Shown piece after piece: positions 36,606 to 46,632 of a stretch of DNA of 64,000 nucleotides. Position 1 is the first letter of the stretch, and every line of letters starts with the position of its first letter. Location: assembly GCA_963793245.1 (NCBI GenBank), contig CAWBZG010000002.1, positions 1,426,001 to 1,490,000 on the forward strand, written 5' to 3'. The notes below the pieces were generated by a model. The model had not been told where the DNA came from and did not search any database. It worked only from the letters and a program-made list of their open reading frames with translations. Position numbers and translations under genes: made by a program. This DNA is from CAXBBB01 sp963793245. Its GTDB lineage: Bacteria > Bacteroidota > Rhodothermia > Rhodothermales > BA12.

Positions 36606-36765
36606 ATGGCCGAACAACGCCACAACCCCGCCAACCTCACCAAAGAGCACGAAGATAGCCTCAGCCGTCAAGGCCGAAGCGAGAACGGGCGCGTCGAGAA
36701 GTCCGACGCGCAAGGCCGTCATCGACGCCACGACGCCCAAGCCGGCCGAAAAAGTGACCTACTAA
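36606..36765 (+). CDS. Small prophage protein, frameshifted, unknown
   Basis: Starts MAEQRHNPANLTKEHEDSL and, after one frame change near 36665, ends SAVKAEARTGASRSPTRKAV-IDATTPKPAEKVTY at 36765. Basic, Ala/Thr/Pro-rich and probably disordered. Its TAA overlaps the next ATG. Possibly a head decoration or connector accessory; unassigned. Confidence 0.4.
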
Positions 36766-37039
36766 TGAGCGACAACGGTCGCACGACCGGCCCGAGCGGC
36801 GCGCACTACGCCTACCGGTGGGCGATTACATCGAAGCGCCCGACGGCGACCTCGCCACCTGGGGCGCAGCGGCAAAAAAGTTGACGGCGGAGCAGGTCGA
36901 GTCTTGAAGGGCTGACCAGGTCCGCCCCGGCACCTACCGCACCACCGCCCTGCACGCGCCGCAGACGCGTCCGCTCTCGCCCGACGGTGAGCCGTGGGCC
37001 GTGCAGCCTGAGCAGGTTTTCAACCGCACCGACGACTGA
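36765..37039 (+). CDS. Small head-region protein, frameshifted, unknown
   Basis: Starts MSDNGRTTGPSGAHYAYRW; continuing segments in other frames are GDYIEAPDGDLATWGAAAKK-LTAEQVES and RPGTYRTTALHAPQTRPLSP, ending VQPEQVFNRTDD at 37039. At least two frame changes. It lies between the capsid and the head-tail connector. No family recognised. Confidence 0.4.
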
Positions 37040-37041
37040 CC

Positions 37042-37645
37042 GTGTCGACGCGCCCCTCTTCACCGCACAGCCTGATCACCGAAGGTCGGCTCAAAGAACG
37101 CCTCGAAGCGCTGTCGATTAAGACGGACGCTATCGACCTCGCGCTCGCGTGCGAGTCGGCGACGGAGGAGATCGAGTCGTACCTAGACCGGACGCTCATC
37201 GCGCGCCGGGTCACCCAGCAGGTCGAGCGGTGGGAGTCCCCCAACACGTTCGCCGACGAGTGGCCCGTCGTTGCAGTCGAGAGCGGCGCGCTGTCTGCGT
37301 CGAACGACATGCTGCTCGGGCTGACCGGCGACGCCGTCTATGGCGCGGGCGTCGTCTACGTCGCAGGCTACCGGCGCTCGGATCAGGACGCCGACGCGCT
37401 CGGCCTGGTGCTTCCCGAAGGCGTCGAGCATTCCACTCCTGCCCTCGCTCGTCACCGACGTGGCGCTCTCGCTCGCCGCCGTGCGCGTGCAGCAGCAGAA
37501 CAAGACGCTCACGATGGACACGACGGTGTCGATGGGACAGGGCACTACCAGGCGGACACGGCAGCAGGGCACGATCAAGATCGACGTAGACCCGGTGCAG
37601 GCTCAGCTTGACCGGCTCTCCAAGATGCGGAGGCTATCGGTATGA
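37042..37645 (+). CDS. Head-tail connector (gp6-like), frameshifted
   Basis: The first part (MSTRPSSPHSLITEGRLKER, then LACESATEEIESYLDRTLIA) is a helical N-terminus typical of head-tail connector/adaptor proteins that dock on the portal. After a frame change near 37420 it continues LLPSLVTDVALSLAAVRVQQ and ends VQAQLDRLSKMRRLSV at 37645, overlapping the next ATG. Position and helical pattern support the assignment moderately. Confidence 0.55.
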
Positions 37646-38274
37646 ACAGCGTACGATTCGAGACCAACGAGGAGCAGGTGCGCCGCACGCTCCGCTTTAT
37701 CGGCGACGGCATCGCAGACGACGTGTTTCGCCCGCTCGCACGCTACGCCGCCGTCCGCACGGGCGCGTCGGCCAAGAGCCGGTACATGCGTGAGGGCAAA
37801 GGCGAGACAGGCCCCAACACGACGGGCACGCTGCGGATCAAATCAGCCGAACTCATTCGCTCGGTCACGCTGCTCCGCGGACGCGAGGGGCAGGCGGGAA
37901 AGGGCTTCATCAACGTCAGCGTGACGAAGAAAGGCCGCTACGGATTCGAGCTTACCCAGGACCACGGAACGACGGTCGCCTACGCTCGCGCTCACGAAGA
38001 GGGCTTAGATAAGACCGTCCAGGTGAAGCGCCACACGCGCCGCTCGAAAGCCGACGACGTGATCAAGGACGTGAGCCGGACGGGTAAGAAGTCGTACCTG
38101 AGCCAGGGCATCGGCTACGTCGCTCCGCACAGCCGGAAGATGAAGATCCGCAAGCGTCCGTACCTCGGCCCCGCCCTGCGTGATCAGCGCAAACCCATTG
38201 TGCAGCGTGGCCGCAAACTGTTACGCGAGCACGTGCAGGCTGCCGTCGCCGCATCCAAAGGAGGTGCCGCGTGA
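37642..38274 (+). CDS. Tail completion/virion morphogenesis protein (HK97 gp10/Mu gpG-like)
   Basis: A 210-residue basic protein with a clean frame. The mid region (TGASAKSRYMREGKGETGPN) and the late signature (KMKIRKRPYLGPALRDQRKP) match the phage virion-morphogenesis/HK97 gp10 type, which closes the head-tail interface or tail end. It overlaps both neighbours (ATGA-type and GTGA-type), as expected in a tightly coupled late operon. Confidence 0.65.
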   Translation: MNSVRFETNEEQVRRTLRFIGDGIADDVFRPLARYAAVRTGASAKSRYMREGKGETGPNTTGTLRIKSAELIRSVTLLRGREGQAGKGFINVSVTKKGRYGFELTQDHGTTVAYARAHEEGLDKTVQVKRHTRRSKADDVIKDVSRTGKKSYLSQGIGYVAPHSRKMKIRKRPYLGPALRDQRKPIVQRGRKLLREHVQAAVAASKGGAA

Positions 38275-38746
38275 TCACGACACCCGAACAGTTCAAGACC
38301 GCTCTGCTGCGCTGCTCAAAGACGAGTGGTCCGGCTACCGGATTCGCGAGGAGTCGCACCCCGCCGTCGAGTCGGCAGACGTGGCGCTGCTACGCGCCGT
38401 GATGGGTGAGCCGGTCGCGTTTTGCGAGCTGGAGTTCGAGCGATACGTCAGCATCGAGGAGATGGCGGGCGGCGAATCCGCAGGCTACGCGGCGCAGATC
38501 AGCGCGCACATGTACACCGAAAAGCCGCGCGTGAACGTCACCGACCTCGACCACCGCAGGCGCGACGCCGCCAAGCGCGAAGTCGAGCGCAGACTCGGCG
38601 AACTCGTCACGCGGCTAACAGACAACGCCGACAGCGAAGGCGCTACGGTCGTGATGACTGATCACGGCGAGATCGAACTCGTCGGCCTCGCTGACGACCT
38701 CGACGCCTACTACGTCCCCTTTCTCTTCACCCTCACGCCCTACTGA
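38271..38746 (+). CDS. Tail terminator-like protein, frameshifted near the start
   Basis: The GTG start overlaps the previous stop and has an excellent ribosome-binding site (AAAGGAGGT at 38257-38265). The first codons (ITTPEQFKTALL) and the rest (LLKDEWSGYRIREESHPAVE, then VDLDH-type and LADDLDAYYVPFLFTLTPY) are in different frames, joined near 38310. A mixed alpha/beta protein of about 155 residues at this place is usually the tail terminator that ends tube growth. Assignment rests on position. Confidence 0.5.
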
Positions 38747-38747
38747 C

Positions 38748-38960
38748 ATGGCCGACTCCAAAACTCCCGCCGCCGCTCCCAAGAAAGCCGATCCGAAAAC
38801 GGTCCGCTATCGCACGACGAAAGCCATCGACCGGCTCGAAGGGCACGTCACCGGCAAGCGCTACACCGCCTCGCCGGACATGCTCATTCTCGCTCCCGAG
38901 GGTGAGTTCGCCGACGGTAACGCCGCCGTCATCCGCGAAGCCGAACCCGACGCTAAGTAG
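38748..38960 (+). CDS. Small tail-region protein, unknown
   Basis: A 70-residue protein (MADSKTPAAAPKKADPKTVR) with an Ala/Lys/Pro-rich N-terminus and a small beta-rich C-terminus (GHVTGKRYTASPDMLILAPE). Starts 2 bp after the preceding stop. Unknown function; possibly a minor structural protein. Confidence 0.5.
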   Translation: MADSKTPAAAPKKADPKTVRYRTTKAIDRLEGHVTGKRYTASPDMLILAPEGEFADGNAAVIREAEPDAK

Positions 38961-38999
38961 CGCGGCTCGCATCCCCACTCCTCCCATACCCCCACTCTT

Positions 39000-39410
39000 A
39001 TGAAAGCCTCTTTTGGCTCCCTCGTCATCGACACCGACGAGACTCTCGACGCCGCTCCGGTCACGTTCGACAACGCGCTCGCTGAGGGCACAGACCCGTT
39101 CAAAGCCGTTTCGCGTGACACCCAGAACGCCAACAATGAGAACGAGACGAGCGGGTACGACCTCGCTGGATCGTTCGCCGTCAAGCGTCCGGCCCAGACC
39201 GACGTGTCGGCGCTCGAAGCGCTTCAAGACACCAATACGCGCGTCTACGCTCAGTTCACCGACAAGCAGGGCAACGCGTGGATCGCGAAATCGGTGCTCA
39301 TCAAAGTCGTCGATACGCCGATGCGCACCGGCTTCCACCGGCTCGACATCTCGTTCGAGGGCTTCCACCCGGTCAAGGCGTCGCTCATCGGCTTCACCGC
39401 TGCCGTATAA
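39000..39410 (+). CDS. Major tail (tube) protein candidate
   Basis: A 136-residue beta-rich protein (MKASFGSLVIDTDETLDAAP; ISFEGFHPVKASLIGFTAAV) in a clean frame, directly before the chaperone-like gene and the tape measure. Tail tube proteins occupy this slot in siphophages and have this size and composition. The fold is inferred, not recognised by a specific motif. Confidence 0.5.
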   Translation: MKASFGSLVIDTDETLDAAPVTFDNALAEGTDPFKAVSRDTQNANNENETSGYDLAGSFAVKRPAQTDVSALEALQDTNTRVYAQFTDKQGNAWIAKSVLIKVVDTPMRTGFHRLDISFEGFHPVKASLIGFTAAV

Positions 39411-39413
39411 GCG

Positions 39414-39884
39414 ATGGCCGATTCGTCGCCCGACAGCGCGTTCGTCCCCGACGTTACGCTTCGCCTCCACCCGGTCACGCTGGCCGGGCTGGAGGCGTTC
39501 TGCATGGCGCTCTCGCTCGACATGGACGACGTGATCGCGGGCGACGAACAGGCGCCGGAGGGCACGGCGTGGGTGGACGCTGCCGAGCCGTTCGAGCACC
39601 CGCAGCGCGTGGACCTGCTCGAGTACGCGACGCGCGTGTTCATCGCAAGAGTGCGGCAGGCGTGCGACAAGGCGGCTGCTATCGCGTGGCACTACGCCGA
39701 CCTCAACATGGCACCGGAGGGCGACGGCGACGTGTCGAGTCTTGCGCTCAAACTGGCGACTGAGGCATTCGTCGACTGGCAAACCCTGAGAGATAAGCCG
39801 CTGCGTGACGCGCTCGTCTACCTCTACCTGCGCGGCATCTCGCACGCGCTCTCGGAGCACAGACGCAAACTGAGGAGCGCATGA
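39414..39884 (+). CDS. Tail assembly chaperone-like protein
   Basis: A 156-residue mostly helical acidic protein (LHPVTLAGLEAFCMALSLDM; YATRVFIARVRQACDKAAAI). It lies between the tube and tape-measure genes, the usual place for a tail assembly chaperone. Its stop overlaps the tape-measure ATG. I see no convincing slippery site for the programmed frameshift many chaperones use. Confidence 0.5.
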   Translation: MADSSPDSAFVPDVTLRLHPVTLAGLEAFCMALSLDMDDVIAGDEQAPEGTAWVDAAEPFEHPQRVDLLEYATRVFIARVRQACDKAAAIAWHYADLNMAPEGDGDVSSLALKLATEAFVDWQTLRDKPLRDALVYLYLRGISHALSEHRRKLRSA

Positions 39885-42776
39885 ATGAGGCCGTAGAAAC
39901 GCTCAGGGTCCGTCTCATTGCAGACGGAAAGGATCTCGACGCGACGCTCGTACAGGGTGAGCGCGGGCTTAAGAGCATCGGTGCTACTGCATCGAAGTCG
40001 GGCAAGCTGATGGCAGCGGCTATCGGCGGAGCCGCTGGACTAGCTGCTGGTGCTGTTCTCAAGCTGGCGACAGAGATACCGGAACTCACCGACGCGTTCA
40101 ACCGGCAAGAAGCCGCAGAACGCAAACTGAGCGCGACGTCTAAGCTGCTCGGTGTGGACTTATCCAAATTGGAATCGGAGTCTAGCGCAGCTGAGTCGCG
40201 CTTTGGTCTGACGACAACGCAGGCTGGTGGTCTTACCGAGGCGCTTACCAAGCTAGGGAGCAAAGCAGGTGACCTCTCGCAAACGAACGAGGCGATGGCG
40301 GCGCTTCTCGACCTGGCCGCAGCGCGCGGTTACGACGCCCAGGCAGCCCTGGTAGCAATAGACCAGGCGATACTTGGGATCGACGAGGGCACCGACAAAC
40401 TGTTCGGTAAGAACCCATCGGCGATCTACGCAGAGTATGCAGACTCTATCGGTACAACTGCTGGCAAGCTAACGGATCAGCAAAAGGCGCAAGCGCTGCT
40501 CACGGCAACCCTGCAGGATGGACAAAAAGTGCAGGGCGAATACGCTCGCTTCTTGGAGACTGGGGCTGGCAAGGAAGCGCAGATGGCGGCACAGGCTGAG
40601 CGTTTGAAGGCGGCGCTTGGGGCGCTACTGTCTGGGCCGGTCTCGTCGATGCTGAGCGTGGCCGCTGACGCTACTAGCGCGCTTGCCGAGATGAGCGAGC
40701 GTCTCGCCGGGGTGGGCGATGCTGCTGCGGACGCTGCCGCAAAGGTGGAGAATGCGCGCGATTCGATGGCCACACTTGATGACGCGTCAGAAGTTTTAGA
40801 CCGCTACAACGAACTCACTCGCGAAGGACAAACCGATACCGATGAGTTTCGCCGCGTCACCGATGAACTGGCCCGTCGCTTCCCTAGTCTGATAAGCGGA
40901 TACGATGACGCGGGCCGCGTGGCGGGCGTCTATGCTGACCGAGTGCGAGGCGCGATTGACGCTCAGCGAATGCTCGCACGTACTGCTGAGAATGCGGGAC
41001 TGTCCGAGGCGGGCGATGCGTTCAAGTCAGCATTCCAGTCCTATCAGGAAGCACAGCAGGCGCGCGAAAACGTCCTCGAACTTGAGCGCCGAGAGCGTGC
41101 TATGCGCTCACGCGCGGCTGCCCCTGCTGCCGCGCGCGGACCGGATGCGATGGTCCCGAATCAACTCGCGATGGATCTATCCACCGTCGTGATCGAGGAG
41201 GGGTTGGATCGGACGGCACAAGGGCTTCAGAAGGCAAACGAGGCGTTCACTGGTACTGTTGACCGGGTAGGCGCGCTATACGGTTTCTTCGACCGGGACG
41301 TAGACACGTCTGCACTTCAGGAGGCATTCGGCGCGGACATTCGGCGCGAACTCAGTCTGACCGAGGATCAGGCGAGCGAGTTGTTCGCTCGCATCGAGGC
41401 GCGGCGCGAAATCGTGCTGTCGGCTACTTCATCCACTGGTACTGGCGGCGGTGGTGGCGGTGGTTCAGCTTTGTCCGAAACGAAGAAGCTGCAACAGCAA
41501 CTCGTTGAGGCGGAAGAGAGCGCCGCCGAAGAGCGTCGACGGATCGCTGGCGATACCGAAGCCGCAATCCTGAGCGCGCGACTTGAAGGCATCGGCCGCG
41601 CGCTCCAGGCCGAAGGATTGAGCACGAACGAGCGGCTTCAACTACAAATAGATAGGGTCGGGGCCGTGATTGCCCTAGAGAAGCAGCTAGCTGCTGAAGA
41701 GAAGCGGCGCGCTGCTGATGTGGAACGGCTCGCACGGATGACGAGGAGCCGGGTCGAGGAAGAGATGGAGCGTCTTGGCCCCGTTGAGCTGCCGACACTG
41801 GAGTTTGGAGAGATAAAGTTACCCGAAGAGACCGAGGTGCTGGACCGCATCCCGCTCGATGGAAGCCTTGAGGCGTTGGAGGCGCAGCTAAATGATCTGC
41901 GAGACAAGTTTCGACTGACTGGCAGCGCCACACAGCGCGAGTTCTACGACGAGCAGATCAAAGGACTCGAACGAATGCGTCAAGGCATTCTTAAGAGCGA
42001 GTCTGCGCTTGAGTCTTTCGGCTCGGCAGCGGCTGAGATTGGTCAACACATTGCCGACATCGTCAACTCGCTCGGAAGCCTCTACTCGTCGTTCTCGGCG
42101 CAGCGACTGGCAGACATCGAATCTGAGAAAGAGGCGCGTCTAGGCCAGATCGACGCCGAGATCGCCGCGTCGGAGAACGTCGGCGAAGTGCTGACGGCGG
42201 AAGAGGCCAAGCGTGAGGCGCTGCTCCAAAAGCGAGCGGCGGCGGAAGCCGAGTTTGCCGAGAAGGAGAAAGCCGAACGCCGAGAGGCCGCCGAGCGGGA
42301 GCGAGCACTCGCCGCGTTCAACATCGGTCTCCAGACGTTCATCGAAGTCGCCAAGGCCGGGTTCATCACGCCGAAGGCCATCGCGATCGCCGTCGCGGGC
42401 GGCATCGCTGCCGTCGCCGCAGCAACGAAGCCGATCCCGGCGTTCGCAGGCGGCGTCACCGGCTTCGAGGGTGGGACGGCGCTCGTCGGCGAGACGAGGC
42501 CCCGAACTCGTCACGCTCGGACGCGGCACTAACGTCGTCACCAACGAGAACACGCGCGCGCTGCTCTCTATGGCGAAGCAGGGCATCACGGCGGGCACGC
42601 AGCAGGGCGGCGGCGTGTCGGCGGCTGAGGTTGGCCGCATCGTCGCTACCGAGCTGCGCAGCGCACTGGCCGGGCTGGACCTCTACGTCGCCGTCGACGA
42701 CATCGACCGGGCGCAGGCTCGCCGGGCGCGCGTCGACGAGCGCAGCGGAATCACCAGAGGCCGGGGGCGCAGATGA
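39881..42776 (+). CDS. Tail tape measure protein
   Basis: A long helical protein of about 965 residues: coiled-coil N-terminus (LIADGKDLDATLVQGERGLK), a hydrophobic glycine-rich segment (LMAAAIGGAAGLAAGAVLKL), several Ala/Glu/Arg-rich coils, and a C-terminal hydrophobic stretch (PKAIAIAVAGGIAAVAAATK) followed by FAGGVTGFEGGTALVGE. One frame change near 42497 restores the typical end (RGPELVTLGRGTNVVTNENT) and a stop at 42776. It sets tail length; at about 0.15 nm per residue the tail would be roughly 140-150 nm. Confidence 0.85.
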
Positions 42777-43050
42777 CCAAGTACCGCGCAACCCATCTCG
42801 ACAGCTCAAACGAACGCTCGTCGCCGAGCTATCGCACCCGGCCTACTTCGGCGGCATCACGGCGGTCACGCTCGCCCTCGGCGGGTGCGTTACGTCGTGG
42901 GGCGAAGGGGTCGTGCGAGCGCAGGAGACGACGATCCGCCTCATGCCCCGCGACGCGTTCGCCGCTGCCGACGTGCTAAACGACGTACTATTTGCGGAGG
43001 ATTGGCAACTCAACGTGTCGACGGACGGGCAGGCGACGTTCTCGGTCTGA
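42773..43050 (+). CDS. Tail protein downstream of the tape measure, frameshifted
   Basis: Starts MTKYRATHL (overlapping the tape-measure stop); after a frame change near 42800 continues RQLKRTLVAELSHPAYFGGI, TAVTLALGGCVTSWGEGVV and ends WQLNVSTDGQATFSV. About 92 residues. Probably a minor tail protein by position; the family is not recognised. Confidence 0.45.
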
Positions 43051-44850
43051 GTCCTCCGAGGACACTAACGTACGCGGCGTGCTTGACGCGCCCGAACCGG
43101 TCGTACTGCGTGCGCGATGCGGACTGGCACGGCTCGAAAAGGCCCCGGTAGCCGCCTCCATCACCGAAGCCCGGCGCTTCTCGAAGCCGGGCCGCAATCG
43201 CTACTCTACTGGCTCCGCAGGACACTCGCCACATCCGGCAGACGCTCCCCGTCGAGATCGCTACGTCGCGCTACCCGGACGCACTCGGCGGATCGAATAA
43301 CGTGCTGACCGACCTGTTCGCCCGTCCCGAGCGGTGGATCGAAATCGAAGCGGGGCAGGACGGCGCCGCCGATACGTTCTCTTCGGCAGCGATGGCCGAC
43401 GTGCTGCTCGACATCGTGACGGCCGTCGCGGGCACGTCGGGCGTGGTGGCGCAGGCTGGAGCAACAGGTGGCTGCGTTTGGCGCATCGCCGACGAGAGGG
43501 CGCTGTATTCCGGCTCGGTTAACTACCGTCGCTACGACGGCGCCACGACGACCACGGTGGAGCGTCAGCACCTGGCAGACATCGAACGCGCGCACTACCG
43601 CTCCGGCTCGACCGTCGAGGATGAGCCTGGCGCACCGCTGGGCCGCGTCACGTACGACCCCGGAGAGTCTCAAACCTCGTTCGTCGGGCCGAACGATACC
43701 ATCTCGAAAGGCGGCTATGTCTACCGTCCAGCGACGCTCCACCAGTTGGAGGGAGAACGCTGGTTCTTCGTGCAGCCCGGCGAAACTGTCGACTTTCCAG
43801 CACCCCTCATCGAGGGTCCGGGCCACGCAGTCGAGTCGGCGTATCCGATCACGATCTCGTGCGAGTACCTCGTACCGCTTCCGGGCGACAAGGTCGGAAC
43901 GCCGATTCGTCAGGGTCGCTTTCGCGCCCAGTTGCTCGGCGACTCGGGCCAACTCTACACGTGCGTAGGTGGAAGTGAGGGGAACGTGTGGATTCAGGGC
44001 GACTGGCCCAGATCGGGCGCTACTCGTCGCGCCGGTCACGACGCGCCGAGCTTTCGATATCCGCTCGGCAGATGCCCGAGCCGGGCGTTCTCTCGCTCGA
44101 CCTGCTGACCCTCAGTGATCCGGACGACGGGCGCAACCTCTCGGTCGTACGCCTCCACCTATCGTGCTCGCCAACGGGGGCGCTCGGTTCTATCGGTACG
44201 GCTTTGGACTGGCTGGCGACGCGGACGCCTCCGCCCGCATGTTCGAGGCTCGCGTTGCCGGTGAAGGCATCCCCGCCGACGCGCCGGACGCCGTCTCGAT
44301 GCGGCTAGGCACCGGACCGGGACAACGCGCGCCCGGCTCGCTGCTCGTCCTGACGACTCCCGACCCCTTCGACCCCGTGTTCTCGGTCGCAACTCAGTGG
44401 AGTCGCAGCGAGCAAGACGCCGCGCTACTCTCGCTCGCCGAATACGAAGCCCGCGAGGTCCTCATACTCAGCTCGCTACTCGCGCCCCGTTACGTCGGAG
44501 CCGTCAAGCTCGTAGCCGTACGCCTCGCCCGCTGGTGGACTCGACGACGGCAGCGCGCACCGCTGGCTCTCGGCGAGCTACGACCACGTCACGTGCCAGG
44601 CCGACGGCGACGCCCGCGAAGTCATCATCGGCGCGTTCGTGGCCGACGTTGCCGAGTCGGAAGCGGGCGGACAAATCGGACGCTTCGCTCGATCGGTCAG
44701 GACATCGCCGCCCAAGCGCTCGCCTCTTACGTCGACGCCGACAGCCGCCTCGCCCGCATCAGCCGGTCGGGAGAGATCGCGCAGACAGTGTTCTGGATCG
44801 AACCGGGCGAAGTGACGCGGATCGCGTTCGAGCCGTTTGGCGACGCCTAG
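43051..44850 (+). CDS. Distal tail/tail-tip protein, heavily frameshifted
   Basis: A large tail protein read in segments: GPQSLLYWLRRTLA, NNVLTDLFARPERWIEIEAG, then a long clean stretch 43302-44000 (FVGPNDTISKGGYVYRPATL; EGERWFFVQPGETVDFPAPL), then VLANGGARFYRYGFGLAGDA, TCQADGDAREVIIGAFVADV and finally DIAAQALASYVDADSRLARI-SRSGEIAQ ending at 44850. It could be one or two genes. Beta-rich with a 'tail hub'-like order after the tape measure. The start is not resolved. Confidence 0.45.
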
Positions 44851-45117
44851 AGCCTCAGGAAGCCCTAAAAAGGGTAAGCGGATCAGCGTCCAGAATCTGC
44901 GTACGGCAGACGTGTCTCGTTCACGCTCTCGAAGCGGTTAGAAGAGGGCGACGACCGCTTCCACGTCGAGCCTCAGACGATCACAGAACCGATTCCCGGC
45001 GGCTCCGGCATTCGCATCCAGATCCGTCGATCGCTGGCCACGGAGTCGTTCACGGCGCTCGCGATGCTACGCCAGATCAAGACGGACCTGCTGACCGAGC
45101 TTTCCGAGGACACGTAG
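44837..45117 (+). CDS. Small tail-associated protein, frameshifted
   Basis: Segments ASGSPKKGKRISVQNLRTAD and SFTLSKRLEEGDDRFHVEPQ, ending MLRQIKTDLLTELSEDT with a stop at 45115-45117. A TTG at 44837 is the only start candidate I see in the first frame; one frame change near 44925 is needed. Function unknown. Confidence 0.35.
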
Positions 45118-46632
45118 CGGCACGATCGACCGCCTTCTCGTGCCGCCGACGCTGGCACGACATCGAGAAGGGCGATGAGCTACGCGTGAGCCGCATCGCC
45201 GCGCGTCGGACGACGTAGACCTTCCCGACGAACTTCCGGTCGGTGAACTGCACGGGACGACCGTTCTGGTTCGCGCACGCACTGACGTGCCGCAAGGCGT
45301 CACGCGCGATTCCGATTGTTGCCCAGCCGGTCGATGCGGCGCGCGGGTCGTCGGTCGCGTTCGACGCTCGCTTTGCTCTCGCGAGTTTCGGCAGACGGCG
45401 CGGAGCTTCGGAGCCTCGTCGCCAACGTCGGCAAACGCCGGCGATGCCGACACCGCGACGTCGCGCGTTCAACTGGGAGCCGGTTATCGACTATCTGGGC
45501 GTGCCGGGCCTGAACATTCCGGTCAGTCCCGAAGGCGTGCACTCGTCCCGTCGGCACGCTGCGTCCGCCAGACCGGCAGCGAGATCAACCTCGCCGCGTG
45601 GCGGCTGGATGAACTCGGCTCGGTGCTCGCCACGACACGGGCTGAGGTAGGGTGAGAGATCGACGACCATCTCGGTCACCGTCGGCGTCGCGGATACGCT
45701 CGTCCTACTCGACGGAGAGGACGTATCGGTGTGGGACAGCGACGAGACCGCGTCCCGCCGTGTTCACTGTCGACGGTCACCAGTCGCTCGCACCCGGCGA
45801 CCGTACGATCGTGGTAGAGCAGCAGAGCACGCCGGCTCCTCTCCGCCGTCGGCTCGCTTGCAGCGGAGCGGCACGCGGGCAGCGGCGGCGGGCCTCAGTG
45901 GTACGGATCCAACCGGCTTCTGAACGTCGTCCTCGTGTGAGCCAGACGGAACGTGGACTGTCGAGCACGACCGGGCCATGACATCTTTGGCAACCGGATC
46001 GTGCTCGCGACGGCACCGAAGGCAATTCGGCGTTCATCGAGCTAGAGTCAGGGACCGAATCGGATCAGACGGCGACGCTCTCGGCGCTACTCATCAACTT
46101 CGTCGGCCAGGTCGTCACCGTCTACGGCTCACTCGTCTCGGCGAACGAGCGGGTAGAGCTTTCGGAAGTCGGTATCACGCCTTTACGGTGGCGGACAAGG
46201 GGCCGACATGGTACTCGGCGTCTACGATGCGGCGCGGGGTAGTGAGACCGGCTACCCGGACCGAGGAGTCGACGTGCCGGCGGCATGCGGATGTACGACG
46301 GAAGTGGCGCGCAGTGTGCGCTCTATCGTCGAGGCGGGGCAGCCGGCAAGCAGCCGTGACCGGGGGCGATTACACCCTCGGGATACGGGCAGCTTTGACC
46401 CCGACGAATACGCCAACGTCGAGCACGGCCACGCGATCGACCAGGTGAGCGGCTTGCAAAACGCGCTCGACGACAAGGCCGACGCATCCGGTTTGCCAAG
46501 CCACAGCACGGCCCGGGCTAGGCTCGCGCCCCTCGTCTCCGCCTCCCGGCTCCACCTACTACGACGCCGACTCAAGCGCCAAATACGTCTACTTCTCCGG
46601 CGGCGGCTGGAACACCTTTAACGCCCAAGACC
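45118..46632 (+). CDS. Tail fibre/baseplate region, heavily frameshifted
   Basis: Protein-like segments appear in all three frames: GTIDRLLVPPTLARH, DLPDELPVGELHGTTVLVRA, TTISVTVGVADTLVLLDGED, VFTVDGHQSLAPGDRTIVVE, RIVLATAPEGNSAFIELESG and a fibre-like motif EYANVEHGHAIDQVSGLQNA-LDDKADASGL. The last is typical of phage tail fibre repeats (H-x-H ... GLQxALDxKA). Individual gene limits cannot be drawn; it may be one gene with the fibre that follows. Confidence 0.4.

Noticed and set aside
39414..39884. Programmed frameshift in the tail assembly chaperone
   Set aside because: No clear slippery heptamer or extended second-frame product; the gene ends by simple overlap with the tape-measure start.
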